From NCBI RefSeq assembly GCF_029852145.1, contig NC_079973.1, positions 18,370,422 through 18,434,421 on the forward strand: a DNA stretch of 64,000 nt, written 5' to 3'. The position numbers were made by a program, and so were the translations under genes. Position 1 is the first letter of the stretch. Each line of letters starts with the position of its first letter. Shown one piece after another: positions 9,644 to 22,200 of the stretch. Under the pieces are notes generated by a model, which was given only the letters and a program-made list of their open reading frames with translations, did not search any database and had not been told where the DNA came from. This stretch comes from Microplitis mediator. Its lineage: Eukaryota; Arthropoda; Insecta; Hymenoptera; Braconidae.

Positions 9644-10950
9644 ATTTGTAAATATTAGTGAAGAAAATTGTGCTTATATACTTTTTCGAGTGCTGCAATA
9701 TAATTGAGGTTAACTATCCGTATGTATTATTTATTAATATAAATTATTATATTATTATTTAATCTAATTTCTACTAAATATTATTAAATTATTAATTTTA
9801 AATATTTATTATTGATTATATAATATTTAAAAAATAAATATACAAAGTATAAAAATATATTTAAATATACATAAGATATAACCTGTAAAAAACGTAACGT
9901 TGTACAATTTAGGAAAAATAAATAAATAAATAAATATTTAAAAAATAAATCAATAAATTTAACACAAAATTTGTGATAAAAATTACAATCGAATATTAAA
10001 TTAAAATAATAAATAATTATAATTAATAATCTAATAATATTTTGTATAAAGTATGTATGTAATATATATTAATTATTCTCTAAATTTAATATTTTTTATA
10101 AATTATTAAATATTAAATTTAGAAAATAATAAACATTTTTAAAATAATTAAAAAAATTTAATAAAAAAATATGAAATAATAATGAAAATTGAATAGTTAA
10201 TTAAATTATTAATTTTTAATATTAATTTCTCTACAATAAAATTTGCTCATCAACCTAAAATTCTGTAATTGTAGATTTTATGACTATATTAATGGTACTA
10301 TTCAATTTCTATTCCAGTTCTTAAGATGGATAAAACAAATGCGGAAATTTGTAAGGACTGTCACAATTGAAAGATGCTATGGCAGTAATATGGACATAAT
10401 TCAAAAATAACATTCCAACAATATTATAAAATTTATGTTACACTTAATGGAAGAAAATAAATATTTATTTATTTATCTTTTCAAATTTTAACTAATTTTC
10501 ATCAAATGTGTTGCCGATCTTTTTCTAGTTCTTTTATTATTTTATTGTAATTAATTATTTGTATTATACTGTATATTTTTAGATTCTGAATGATTTTTAT
10601 AAGTCAATAAATAACCAGTTATTTTAAAGCTATACTTTTATGGTTTCTAATTTTTTTCAAGTGTAAACATTTTTTAGAGCTTTTTTTTTTGGATAAATAA
10701 ACAAATATATTTTTAATTTATACTAAATTCCATTTCTATTTTTATGCTGAATGTGTGATGCAATAATTATCTGAATCTTCTGATAATAAAAATATGATTC
10801 CAGGATATGACAACAATCAATAACGACTTTTATTCAAAGGCAACTATTATTTTTAATATTAGAAATATTATTATAAAAATTTCATTGATTGTGCTCCAAT
10901 GGAAAAATTATAATTTGTATTTTAAAAATATTTATATTATTAATTAATGA
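9644..10950. other. Gene-free, very AT-rich DNA
   Basis: Long stretches of A/T with runs such as AATAAATAAATAAATA near 9919. No gene, RNA or recognised repeat family is seen. Confidence 0.6.
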
Positions 10951-11255
10951 CACTAAACACTTAAAGTGTTTATTGATGCCTAAACACTTTAGGTGCCTTA
11001 TTACACTGATAGAAGGATTTCGTAGCATTTAAAAAAGATTTCTTAGTATTTAAGAAATGATTTCTTAAATACTAAGAAATCTTTTTTAAATGCCAAGAAA
11101 TCCTTCTATCAGTGTATCTAAAACACTTTATGTGTGTTAAAATTAAACGTTTAAAATGTTTACTACACTTTAAACACTAAAATAGTGTTTAGTTGGTGAC
11201 TACAAGTATTTAAACGCTTAAAGTGTTTTAAAATAAAACACTTGGATTTGCAGTG
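10951..11255 (+). mobile_element. CACTG-type short element related to the 306-700 repeat
   Basis: Starts CACTAAACACTTAAAGTG and ends CACTTGGATTTGCAGTG. It is full of AAACACTTTA/TTAAGTGTTT words like the 306-700 and 7850-8248 copies, and is interrupted by the MITE at 11004-11114. Confidence 0.6.
11004..11114. mobile_element. 111-bp palindromic MITE with TA duplication
   Basis: CACTGATAGAAGGATTT at the left pairs with AAATCCTTCTATCAGTG at the right, and the centre is a near-perfect hairpin (CTTAGTATTTAAGAAAT). TA lies on each side (11002-11003 and 11115-11116). It is nested in the 10951-11255 element. Confidence 0.9.
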
Positions 11256-11947
11256 TGACCACTATGAGGATCGGATACCTTCATTATTCAGCTTTAATTT
11301 ATTTTTTTATGGACCTTGATACGTCCACTTCGATCTCGCCGAGATATCGGTCTTCAAATGGAAAAGGATTCTTTTGTCTTTGATTATCGATATCTCAGAA
11401 ATCAATGATCGCACAGAAAGTAAATGGTGGGTTTTAAAAACTTGAATAAATTCCCTTCAACGATTAGCCATTGTTTTTTCGAAAAAAAAAATTTTTCCTA
11501 TCGTCACCTGAATTTAAAAATGCAACAAAAAAGGGCTTTTTGTGGTTTTTTGGAAAATCAAGCGCTGAAACGAAAATATTGTGGAAATCGATAATGTTAA
11601 CTGTGCATTTTACAGTTCAATATGTTCACAAAAACCCTACAAAGAGTCAGATCAATCCAACCAGCCGTTTATTTGTTTCACTCGATCAAATTTAAAAAAA
11701 AATTAAAGGATCACGTTTTTTGCTCTGAAAAGCTCATAATCTTCAACAAGATGAAAACAACCATTTTTTCTGAGCTGAAAAAGAAAAAAGTTTTTTTTCA
11801 AACCAAATTTTCAAAAAAAAAAAATTTTTTTTGAATTTAATGACTGAGAGATCAGTAAAATCACGAAATGCAGCGACGTTAACGTATTAAAAATGATTGG
11901 GTGTTGGTTTTGTAAATTTCCTAAAGTTATTCCAAAAAAAAGAAATT
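11256..11947. other. Repeat-derived DNA, no gene
   Basis: Begins with ATGAGGATCGGATACC...TTATGGACCTTG, repeated at 25547-25604 next to the opposite-strand copy of the CCATTAGTGTA repeat, so the two probably belong to one larger element. The rest shows no supported coding frame. Confidence 0.5.
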
Positions 11948-12170
11948 AAAAAAATTTGAAAATTTTTTTGTCGCTGGTTTTTCTAAGATTACTCTAAAAC
12001 CGCTGACGCTAAAAAATTTTGAAGTTCTAATCCAAAGAGTAGACACTTGGAGCTACAATTTCCTCTTTTTTTATTTCTTGTACGACCATTTCTTTCAAAT
12101 TTAGGGCCTGTTGAAAATCCCCAAAAAATTTGGAATTTTTTTTGATCCTTTAATTTTTTCCATTAGTGTA
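11948..12170 (+). repeat. Dispersed repeat ending CCATTAGTGTA, copy 2
   Basis: Same landmarks as 704-976, with a few substitutions. Confidence 0.8.
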
Positions 12171-12254
12171 TTTGAATGTTAAGATTCTCCATATTAACAA
12201 CCGGGTTCCGGGTTATAATTTCAAATAGTAATTTTTAAAGTTTATTTTCTTTCT

Positions 12255-12300
12255 TGTACGCGCGAGAGTCAGACGCTTTACCGCTATGCTACGGAACCTG
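12255..12300 (-). repeat. 5' half of a tRNA-like (SINE) sequence
   Basis: On the minus strand it reads GGTTCCGTAGCATAGCGGTA then AAGCGTCTGACTCTCGCGCG: an acceptor start, A-box-like TAGCATAGCGG and an anticodon-arm-like segment. No T arm follows, so it is a fragment. The missing half is of the type seen at 1204-1237. Confidence 0.5.
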
Positions 12301-12437
12301 TAGGAAATTTTTAGTTTAGTTGTGCTTCTAGTATTTTGTTTTCATATTGAATGGATATATACAGTCGATTGCTTATACATTGATCTAAGTGAAATAAATA
12401 TGTGACTTTTTATAAATGAATTTTTTTATTTAATCGA

Positions 12438-14997
12438 TCACGGAAAAAAGAGCAGTTGAAAAATTACAGTTTCTACAGTAAAAATAGGCTTTCGGGGCAA
12501 AAATCTTTAAACATTAAAACTTAAACTGCAATTTTAGAAATTTGTTATAGTAATAAAATTAATACAATTTGTAGCAGTAAATTTTACAGTTTAAAATGTA
12601 ATTTTAGTTTAAAAAAGGCCATTCGGCAGCCGAAATGGAAGGTAGATTTTCCAATTAATCTATACAAAAAGTTTCATACATACATATCTTGTGATTCATG
12701 TTAGTGTATTGTCATGATATGAAATTAGGCTTGTTTTCTAAGAGTGAGGGTAAAAAAAGACAACGACTATTTTCGCTAGAGAACTTCAGATAGTTCATTT
12801 GACAAAACATTATATAGGTAATGTACCAAACTAACCTTCACGTCAACAAAGTATATAGAAAATTTAATTAATATGATCATAATTGTAATCGCTATTACGA
12901 TGGCAAGACCAGTTATAATTATAGGACGTACAGGTACGTTTGAAACAACATAAGTGATAAAAGAAATCCTTTTAAAATATATAATAGCAGTGAAATTTAC
13001 AGGTTATTTTCTTCACAATAAAATACCACTGACGAAACCGGATTATAATGGGACAAGCATAAGTTATGTGGATTGAAAACCATATTTTCAACATTTTTTG
13101 ATTCCATTAAAATTTTCAAGGCTATCAAAGTATTGGAAAAAATGGTCAAAATATAAAAGTTAAGGTCATAAATTAAAGCTTATTAATCAAGCTTTGAAAT
13201 ACTTTTTACAGAAATTATCTATGAGTTTCAGTTTTAAAGTTATATGGACTTTAAAATTGACTAAAAACTGATTTTTTCGAAAAATCGTTAAAATTTCAAA
13301 CAGCCATAACTTCTAAACTAAACGACGGATTCAGCCCATCTTCGAACTTAACCGTGGTAATTACACATAAAATAAGTGTAGAAAATTTCATTAAGATCGG
13401 ATAAGAATTGTAGACGCAATCGTGTCCTCAAAAGTCCGTTATATTACATAAATATATATAAATTTTTTAACGAATGGTATTTTTGAACTCTACTCAACTA
13501 ATTATGATAGTTTATGACGAAATTCCTTGAAAAATCGACCATGAGGACAAATACAATAGTTAGATTTTTAAAAAAATCTACCTAAAAATCTTCAAAGTAT
13601 TATTTACTTTTTATTTTGAATTCTTGCTTTATTTAAAAATTAATAGTTGATAGGTGAAACTGTAAAAATTAAGATTTATTGGTGATGTATTTTTTGCTTT
13701 CTGAAACAATTCCTTTTATTTATTCATAATATAAAAATTACACTGTGAGTTATCAATTGTCGAGAATGATAAATGATCTGAGAAAAATCACAGCTCACAC
13801 TGTAATTTTTAAATTCTATATCTTAAGAAGAACTCTACTATACGGAATAGTAATAATAACGATTGAAAATGTGATTTTAACTAAATTAATTTGTGAATTC
13901 ACATATTGTAAATAAAAATTACAGTTTCGGATAGAAATTTGTAAATTTTAGTCGGTAAGTTTTACAGTTTGAAAACTTTATTTTTCAATATTTAATATTT
14001 CGCTTTTTAGTATCTCACTCACGCTAAGGCAGTGACCATAAGTCGAATAGCGTCAGGGAGGCATCTTGCCCATAGCTCGAGTAACAAACGACTACAAACA
14101 AATGTGCTTTGTGCTTCTGTTTTATAGACAGTTCTTTATTAGATGTGATTGCGTCAAGTCATAAATTTTATGTGATTATTTGAATTATTAAATAAAAGTT
14201 TATATCGTTAAAATTGATTTTTAATTGGTGGTTTTGTGGTACTATTCATCTACAATAGTTGATATTACTGATTAATATATAGATGAAGAAGCTCAATGTA
14301 AGAGGAAACTAAAAAACTATAGTAAGGAAAATTTGCCTTGTATTGTAGCTTTACAACATCAAGTACGTCAATATTAATATTTTTCGTCATATTCGGACAA
14401 TGACTTATGAATATTTATTAACACATTTGAATCCGATAATAACTAAAAAACAAAAATTATTGTACTATAGATATAAAAATTTTTATTATATAGATTTAAG
14501 AGAAAAAAATAAATATTACTTTATGAAACTGTAAATTTTTTAATCTTAAACTATAGTTAAACTATATAGTCATCATTATTTTAAATATCGAATTTCAAAA
14601 AAAAAAAAAAAGAATATCTTTTGTCGAATGAAACTGTAAAGATTGTAGCTTATATTTCATATGTTAGCAATTTCGAAGTATAAATTCAAGCAAAAGAAAT
14701 ACTTTTTACTATATGAAACTGTAATAATTAAATTTTTCTGTCTCAGGAAATAAAATTTGAAGAATTTGTAGAAAAAATTACAGTGTGAGATTGTAATTTT
14801 TAGAATACAATTTAAAATTATAAAATCTGTTTACTATAGAGAATTGGATAATATCGAGTATGAAACTGTAATATTTGTTATGCCGGGATAAAAGTGTAAT
14901 TTTTACAGTTTCAAAGTCGCAGCGCTTTACTACTATACGAAACTGTAATAAATACTCAGATATGAGTTCAATTTTTCAACTGCTCTTTTTTCCGTGA
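12438..14997. mobile_element. 2.56-kb inverted-repeat element built of ACTGTAA words
   Basis: Terminal inverted repeats of at least 28 bp: TCACGGAAAAAAGAGCAGTT continuing GAAAAATT, mirrored at 14970-14997. The body repeats AAACTGTAA and TTACAGTTT many times. A stretch near 13300-13420 (CATAACTTCTAAACTAAACG) is phrased like other insect dispersed repeats. No transposase is seen, so it is non-autonomous. Confidence 0.8.
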
Positions 14998-15941
14998 TAA
15001 TATAAAGACCTTCATTCAAATATAGTTCGATATTTTGTAACGAATACATTTATATTCTTGTCGAATATTTTTCAGTTTTAATGTGAGTGCGTCAAATTAT
15101 TCCTGCAACCTCGTCGAATTCTCTCCCCAAGAAACTTGTCGGTTGACACGACACGTTCGGTATTATAGGAAACTACTTTTGTTTCATTGAAACATGTGAG
15201 GGTGTCAAACTAAACGTTCCAAGAGTTTCAGTTAAATTTCTAAAAGTTGAAAAGTTTGTTTTAATAAGTTTTTATTTTAAATCAAGTATTTATTTTAATT
15301 CAATCAAATGTTAGTTTAATTACGGTCAAACCTTAAACTTTTAACATAAACGCTTAAGCAATTTCTCATAATCGGGTAGAGATTTTCATTCAATAAAAAT
15401 GATTTTCTTGAGACAAACTAGTTTTCGTTGGTTCAAACGAATTTGGTTTCATGGAAGAAGAAATTTGTCAACCTCTTAGGGGGTATGATGTCAGTACCTT
15501 ATTTTTTACAGTGGACTAATTAACAGAAAGCTTCGTTTTTTTTTTGCATCGAAAAAAAAAGTAACAGGTCTTCAGAATTTTACTCCTATACTCGTATATG
15601 AAAATAATTTTTCGTGATCACTTAAGTATTCAAAGATAACTAAATTATTGCTCTTTCATATATATATATAATTAATAACCATGGTTATTTATTTTTAACT
15701 CTTATCATCTTTTTATAATTTAACTTTTACTTTGTTGCCTCATTCGGGGATAGTTGAGCAAGGCGCACTCAATGCATTAAATGCGTGCCGAGCGTTGGTC
15801 TAAAACCTATATGCAATTGTGATAGTGACAAAAATGATTTAACAATTTGGGATTATTAATCATCTAGCAATATTTTAACTTTCAAAATGTAAACAAGCCT
15901 AATTCGATAAAATTATCATCACAATATAAATATAATAACCA
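14998..15941. other. Gene-free DNA
   Basis: No coding frame or named repeat. A GC-richer patch at about 15740-15800 (GGGGATAGTTGAGCAAGG...GCGTGCCGAGCG) is vaguely tRNA-like but lacks a B box. Confidence 0.4.
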
Positions 15942-16012
15942 CACGGAAAAAAATAATCGGTAGCAGCTACCGATAAGCGATCGGTAGCTGCTACCGATTA
16001 TTTTTTTCCGTG
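15942..16012. mobile_element. 71-bp hairpin MITE, CACGGAAA family
   Basis: CACGGAAAAAAATAATCGGT at the left pairs with its complement ending CCGTG, and the middle is the word GGTAGCAGCTACC and its repeat. Nearly the whole sequence folds into one stem. It shares termini with 36626-36768 and 61878-62891. Confidence 0.85.
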
Positions 16013-16131
16013 CACTATTAAGAATTTATAGTTTTAGCTACCATACCAGTTTAGCGCCTTCAATTATTTCAACAATGATAAATTCGAAAAATAATTTTTT
16101 TTTTTTTACTTCCCGCTAAGAAAATTGTCAG

Positions 16132-16249
16132 AAATTCGGGAAGTTATTGGTTTCGGTCCGATTTTCGAAAATTGAGTTTTCATCAGATGTCGACGTTTTG
16201 AGATCCTAGGAAGCCATTCTGACTATTTTCAGAATGATGACCGAGTATA

Positions 16250-16291
<42 letters not shown>

Positions 16292-17804
16292 GGTGTGTGT
16301 CCCTGTGGAAACTCTCTATAACTTGTCAACTAATCAACCATTTTGAATGAATGAACGGTTTCTGCGGTAATCGAAAGAGTTTGTTGGCCGTCATCTTTCC
16401 TGAAAATTTCAGAACATTTGATCAGGTAGACTCGAAAATATTGGCGAATTACGAAAAAAAAAAATTTTTTTTTTTTAGTTTTTGATTGATTTCTCAGAAA
16501 CGAGCTGAACGATCAACTTCAAAATCTAATCAGCTCTAGAACTTGATAAAACGCGTCGATCGCCGCCTTAACCATCTCAATCGGTTAATTTGTTCAAGAG
16601 ATATCGTTGGAGAAAGAAATGGTGAAAAACGGGTTTTTCCAAATATCTTCAAAACGGCAGAACGGATCGATTTCAAAATTATATCAGCTCTAGAATTCGA
16701 GAAAACGCGCCGATTGCCACCTCAAACGTCAAAATCGGTTCATTAGTTCAAAAGATATCGGCGCTGAAAAGTTAAAAAAATAACATAAAACGTTATCTTT
16801 TCCGGATAAATCAAAATATAATGTACTAAATGTGTCTGAAATCATACCAACTATTCCTCTTTATAGTCTTTTTTGATCATCATAGATTGTCATCTAACTT
16901 GTTCTTGAGTTTAAATCATATTATCAGCAAAAAATTGAAAAAACCCAGTTTTTAATGTGTTTCTCGGATATTTCATATATTATTGCTTTGACCTAAGTCA
17001 AAACTCACTCAAATCTTGATTTTGATCACTGGCATTGATTTCTGCCTCGATACATTTATTTCATTGAACATAATCGAGAATAAAAATTTGAAAACTGCTT
17101 CTTCATTAATAATTTTCGATTCTTAACTTGTCAAACTTTAGCAAAATACGTAACTTGGTAAGGCTTGAAAAGCTCATAAAAAATAATCCCAGGTAATTGC
17201 ATTTTCGAGCTCGAAAATAAATTTACAGCAATGTTTTCAAGCTCCGTAAGCTCGAAAACAGCGGGAAGTTTTGGGGCTGGCCCACAGGGTCAACCGACGC
17301 CCAGATTTTTTTTTTAGTTTTTTATAGATTTCTCAGAAACGAGTTGAACGATCGTCTTCAAAATCTGATCAGCTCTAGAACTTTATAAAACGCGTCGATC
17401 GCCGCATTAACCATCTCAATCGGTTGATTTGATCGAGAGATATCGTTGGAGAAAGAAATGGTAAAAAACGTTTTTTTTCGATTATCTTTGAAGTGACTCA
17501 TTAGATCAATTCTAAAATCTAATCAGCTCTAAAACTCAAGAAAACACGTCAATTGCCGCCTCAACCATCAAAATCGGTTAATTCGTTCGCGAGATATCGT
17601 GGGAGAAAGAAATGGTAAAAATTAGTTTTTTTCGAAAGCAATGGAATACAAACGTATTTTCGATCTCGAAGAGCTCGAAAATGTATTAACAACAAAGCAG
17701 CGGGAAATTTTAGGGCTGGCCTGCAGGGTCAACCGTTAGACAGATTTTTTTTAAATATCTCAAAAACGACTAGATAAATCAATTCCACAATCTGATCAGC
17801 TTTA
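16132..17804 (+). repeat. Tandem ~165-bp monomers with a TG microsatellite, block 2
   Basis: Starts with a (TG)n run (16254-16289) inside a segment repeated at 47083-47275 (CCCTGTGGAAACTCTCTATA). Then come at least four diverged monomers, each with GATCAGCTCTAGAACTT, AAAACGCGTCGATCGCCGC, CATCTCAATCGGTT and GAGATATCGTTGGAGAAAGA, and blocks of the GAGCTCGAAAA palindrome with GCGGGAAGTTTTGGGGCTGG. Short open frames are repeat artefacts. Confidence 0.8.
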
Positions 17805-18338
17805 CACAGAAAAAAAGGATATCTTGGCGCAAGAAATTTTTTCTTGCCGCAAGAATATTTTTTGCAATTTTGAATGAAAACGAAAATTTTCTTGGTTCAA
17901 GAATAAAATTTTCTTAAATTTAGTCATCTTGGCATAAGATTTTTTTTTTATTCAACCGATATAATATATGTTTCTTGAAGTAAGAAATATTTTCTTAAAG
18001 TGAGAAAATTAAATATTTTGCTCCAATATATAATCAATTGTCCGAAAAGTAAAATATACTTTGTTTAAGAATAATATATTTTGAATCAAGATAATTTGTG
18101 ACTCGAGTCAAGAATTAAAAGTACTCGACTCAATGGTAAGAAATATCTTGGTTCAAGTATTTTGTTGTGTTGCGGCGAGTGAGCGTAGACGTTTGAACCA
18201 ACAGCAACTGCGTTCACGGCCCAACGCAAAAATTCTCTTGGGAAAGCTAACTGTACTATACTAAAGTGGCGGTAGTGTAGACTCTACATTGTACAGTGTG
18301 CTTACTGGATATAGGTAAAGTAAACGAATTTTCAGGGA

Positions 18339-18411
18339 ATGATCGGATAGCATAACTGGTAAAGCTCTCGCGTGATGCCGAATCGGTCTGGGTTCGATTC
18401 CTACCATAGCA
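18339..18411 (+). repeat. tRNA-like sequence with A and B boxes
   Basis: TAGCATAACTGG (18348-18359) fits the pol III A box and GGTTCGATTCC (18391-18401) fits the B box exactly, at tRNA-like spacing. The acceptor strands do not pair well, so a tRNA-derived relic or promoter is more likely than a functional tRNA gene. It lies inside the CTTGG-rich element. Confidence 0.5.
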
Positions 18412-18446
18412 AACCATTTATTTTTTCTTACGTTATTCATAAACCA

Positions 18447-20940
18447 TTAAGGGGTTAGGGGTACTCAGGGGTATGAAAAAATGATGATTTTCAATAATTT
18501 TTTTTTTGTAGTTAATTACTTTATTTGACAAAAATAAAAACATAGCTTTATTAGAACACGTTTCGATTTGACTTCACGAAAATTTCAAAAAAAAAAATTA
18601 ATAATTCAAAAAGTTATCGCTGTTTTTGTAGAGCCCGTTCCTCCCGAAGTCCTTTGCGGTGATCATCATAAGTCCTTGGAGATTCATCTAAAATCAATCG
18701 GACAAGAAAAATTAGTTTTATTAATAGATAATCTTGTGCCTGATCGAAGCTTTTTTTTTTTTTTTCGAAATTAACAAAATGGCGGCCTCAGGAAATTTTT
18801 TTCAAATTTTCGAGAAAAAAACCGACAGTTTATTGTTAAAAAAAAATCGAAATTTTGAAAAAAAAAAAAAATCCTTCGATCAGGCACGAGTTTTTAATGT
18901 ATTTCAAAAGTACAATAAATTTTATTGAAATCTACCGAGCAGTTTTTAAGTTACAGTGATCACCAGTTCAGAAAACATAGTTTTGAGAAAAACGCATTTA
19001 AAGTTTTGCTATGGATTTATGTCGAATTATAAGAATTATTTAATAACTTACACTGAGTCATCTATTCCTGGACCATATAATAGCTCTTCAGCCGACATAG
19101 CAGCTTCCAAAATATCGATTTGCTGGTGCCTACGTTGCAATCGACCTTCTCGGGTGTTATCATTAGCGCGCTTATCTGCTACTTTGATACGTGCAGCATC
19201 CATTCTTTCTGCATACCGATGAGAATTAGGCCCACAATTAAGTCCTAGTGTATTCATCAAGACTAATAATGAATTTATACCCTCATTAAATATACACATA
19301 GCAACGTATGCAGCTATTTGTACGATGGTAAAACTAGTATTTACCGTTTTTGGGCATATTTTCCATACTAGTTGGTTAAAGCTTTCATTATTATTCTGAT
19401 TGAATCCACCTACACATCTTGAAAGTAAATTTTCATTACTAAGATCTTCGTATATAGGCTTGATAGCTTTTAAAACATCAGAAGGTAAAGGAGAATAATC
19501 GTGAGAAAAGGTATCAAGCTCTCCTCTTGCTTCAGCGCGCTGGTAAGAGCACCAAGATTCTTCGCCTTTTGGACACATATCATGATTCGGTTTTTCATCA
19601 CTCGAGCCGTAGTGATAAAAGGTTGCCATTATAGCAGATTTCATATTTTCAATAGAATCACAATGCCGGCGTATTGCTAAACCATAGTACACAGTTAGTT
19701 TGTCTATTAATTTTCCTGTGAGCTTACCTCGACCACCAAGACCTTTTTGTTTACTCTTCAGCGTACGTAATCGACTCCCCATCCGCTTTTGGACATGCCC
19801 TATACATTCCTTTTTATTTACAGTTGTATTTTCGTAAGGATCTGATTTTATAATTCCTGAATAGGTCTTGGAGTCACCATCACCAATATAGTTGGCATAC
19901 TTAACTCCATATTTAGTTTCAGAATACGAAAACATTTCGACCATCGCATCCACCTCCATTTTCCCAGAAGACCCTTGATGATTAGCAGAACACACATCTT
20001 CATGCGATTGATACCATTCCTCGAACTCAACAGTATTTGTTTTTTTTTTCCAATACTCACATAGCTTACAATATGCACTTTTAATGTTTATGTCAAGAAT
20101 CTTTCCAGTAAAATAGCCAATTATAGAAGAAACTCCAAATGACGATGTATATCCCCGTTTTTGCCAGGTTCCATCTCCCGATACAGTTAGATGATTTATA
20201 TCTTCATTTTCAGTTGTTGGCATTGCTTGCTTTTCTTCATTCACAGCTTTCGTCATGAAGGTTTCTGCGACGGCTTTACTACAATTCAAAATCTGTTTCA
20301 GTAAAATTGTATGCGTAGATTTATCTAAAAAAGACGGCATGTCCATCAGGCCGCAAAACTTGCACAATCCTTCGTATCCTATTCCTAGTATTCTCATTAC
20401 AAAAATGAAACGTCTGTTTATTTCATAAGAATGCCCAACGAAAGAACAGGAAGGAATATATTCATTTCCACAGTTATTACATGCAACTACAATTTTGAAT
20501 CCCAGCCCACGTGTACTTGCTGTTTGAAACACTACATTTCCATCACATTTTTTACATTTTATAAGAGCAGAAATTGCAGTGAATACCTGAATAAAATTTA
20601 TTATTCGAAATTCAGTACTGCTGTCTTCAGGTACATCATCTTCAGTGTTTTGTTTTAATTTTTTAGAAGATGTACTCTGAATACTTTCATCACGTTCGGC
20701 TGTTTTCGGATTAAAAACATTCTTTCTTTTGACTGAACGCGACTTATTAATTTTTTCAGAACTCCGAAGTTCTCTTGAAACCTTTCTAGAATCACGTCCC
20801 ATGGTTAATAATTTAATTCACTTGAGAAATAATTTATCACAAAACTATCGACTGATCAGTGCAACGACTACAGGTATACTGGCAACCAAAAATTATTTTT
20901 CAGTTCTTGTACTACCTACAAATTGTGAATATATGTAGAA

Positions 20941-20993
<53 letters not shown>

Positions 20994-21248
20994 TAAATAC
21001 ATTAAAATGGGGAGATATTCATGACAATGAAACCCGAAAGGTCGGTTGCTTGCAGCTGTTTCTAGCTACCTGCTCTCGAATGCCACGTAGCACCCGAGCG
21101 TCCTTTGGTCATTGTTAAATAACTCGAAAAGAATTTGTCGGATTCACTTCAAATTTTCACACAATATTTTTAAAATATTATACTTTAAGAAAATGCAAAA
21201 AAAAAAAAATCGATTTTTTGAAAATTCTGACTACCCCTAACCCCTTAA
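18447..21248 (-). mobile_element. Kolobok-like DNA transposon with TTAA target duplication, copy 2
   Basis: Body 18451-21244 with TTAA at 18447-18450 and 21245-21248. Termini, transposase frame, 3' hairpin and poly-A runs match copy 1, except (TA)23 instead of (TA)24 at 20944-20989. The flanking DNA is unrelated to that of copy 1, so the two are separate insertions and not an assembly duplication of the region. Confidence 0.85.
19048..20802 (-). CDS. DDE transposase (Mutator-like/Kolobok type), copy 2
   Basis: 584 codons with the same translation as the gene at 5579-7333, ATG at 20800-20802. The zinc-ribbon cysteines (C83, C86, C108, C111), candidate catalytic D210, D308/D310 and E473, and the CIGH pair are all intact. 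Since both copies are whole and the host element (17805-21945) is otherwise shared with other repeats, this insertion looks recent and the family may still be mobile. The frame starts about 440 bp inside the right terminal repeat, leaving room for a promoter there, but no clear TATA box apart from the TA microsatellite can be singled out. Confidence 0.85.
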   Translation of the reverse strand: MGRDSRKVSRELRSSEKINKSRSVKRKNVFNPKTAERDESIQSTSSKKLKQNTEDDVPEDSSTEFRIINFIQVFTAISALIKCKKCDGNVVFQTASTRGLGFKIVVACNNCGNEYIPSCSFVGHSYEINRRFIFVMRILGIGYEGLCKFCGLMDMPSFLDKSTHTILLKQILNCSKAVAETFMTKAVNEEKQAMPTTENEDINHLTVSGDGTWQKRGYTSSFGVSSIIGYFTGKILDINIKSAYCKLCEYWKKKTNTVEFEEWYQSHEDVCSANHQGSSGKMEVDAMVEMFSYSETKYGVKYANYIGDGDSKTYSGIIKSDPYENTTVNKKECIGHVQKRMGSRLRTLKSKQKGLGGRGKLTGKLIDKLTVYYGLAIRRHCDSIENMKSAIMATFYHYGSSDEKPNHDMCPKGEESWCSYQRAEARGELDTFSHDYSPLPSDVLKAIKPIYEDLSNENLLSRCVGGFNQNNNESFNQLVWKICPKTVNTSFTIVQIAAYVAMCIFNEGINSLLVLMNTLGLNCGPNSHRYAERMDAARIKVADKRANDNTREGRLQRRHQQIDILEAAMSAEELLYGPGIDDSV

Positions 21249-21947
21249 TCGAGGATGTTTATTTCTTATCCCCTCTACTGCTGTATCGTGATATTCTGAA
21301 TGTACACATATAATTTCCTGCTTCACAACATTTAATATTTATACTAGGTTAAATTCACTCAAAAATATAGGACGATATATTTTTTCAAGTAGAGTCATTT
21401 ATTTTCTTGAATCGAGACTACATTTTTTTTAAGTCAAGAAAAAAAATCATCAATGGGAGAATTTTATGTCTTCCGTGAAGTAAATATTTGCATGATTCAA
21501 GAAAAGTTATTTTATTAAGTTAAGATTATAATTTATTTAAATCAAAATTAAAATTTTCTCATTACAATAGACCGTTGTCTTGAGTCGATAATGTAGTTTT
21601 CTCAAACTGACAGTAAATGTTCTTCTGCCACGCAAAAAAAGTTCTTGGTTTGAGATGTTGATATATATTGTGACAATTTACTATACTCACCAACCAAGAC
21701 AGAAAAGTATCTTGTTTTGATAGTTTTTTTTACTTGGTTGGAAACAAAATAAATTTGATTTAAAATAATTATTCTTGAATCAAGATTATTTAACTTGAAT
21801 TAAAATTTATTTATTCTTGACACAATATTTTTATAATATTAGTCGAAGAAAATGTTCTCGGATTAAAAAAACCCAATTACTCAGCCCAAGAGAAAAAAAA
21901 TGAAGGCAAAAATTATCTTGGGCCAAGTCAACCTTTTTTTCTGTGTA

Positions 21948-22200
21948 GAACTCAATAAAACGCGTCGATTGCCACCTAAACCGTCTCAATCGCTCAATTC
22001 GTTTGTCAGATATCGTTGCAGAAAAAATTGTAAAAAACGTTTTTTTTCGAAAACAATGGCATACAAAAGTATTTTCGAGCTCGAAGAGCTCGAAAATGTA
22101 CCCACAACAATGTTTTCGAGCTCAAAGAGCTCAAAAATAGCGGGAAGTTTCAGGGCTGGCCCGCAGGGTCAACCGATAGACCGATTTTTTTTTTTTTTTT
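21948..22200 (+). repeat. ~165-bp monomer repeat, block 3
   Basis: Continuation of the block interrupted at 17804: CAATAAAACGCGTCGATTGC, the TTCGAGCTCGAAGAGCTCGA palindromes, and GCGGGAAGTTTCAGGGCTGG...CGCAGGGTCAACCG. The apparent 126-codon frame from 21900 crosses an element boundary and is not a gene. Confidence 0.75.

Larger units (their letters stand above)
17805..21945. mobile_element. CACAG...CTGTG element rich in CTTGGTTCAAGAA, split by transposon copy 2
   Basis: CACAGAAAAAAAGGATATCT at the left and CAACCTTTTTTTCTGTG at the right, flanked by TA at 17803-17804 and 21946-21947. The monomer text continues across the insertion site (GATCAGCTTTA | TAGAACTCAATAAAACGCG), which confirms the boundaries. 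The body (about 1.35 kb without the nested transposon) repeats TTCTTGGTTCAAGAAT-like words on both strands. Confidence 0.85.
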
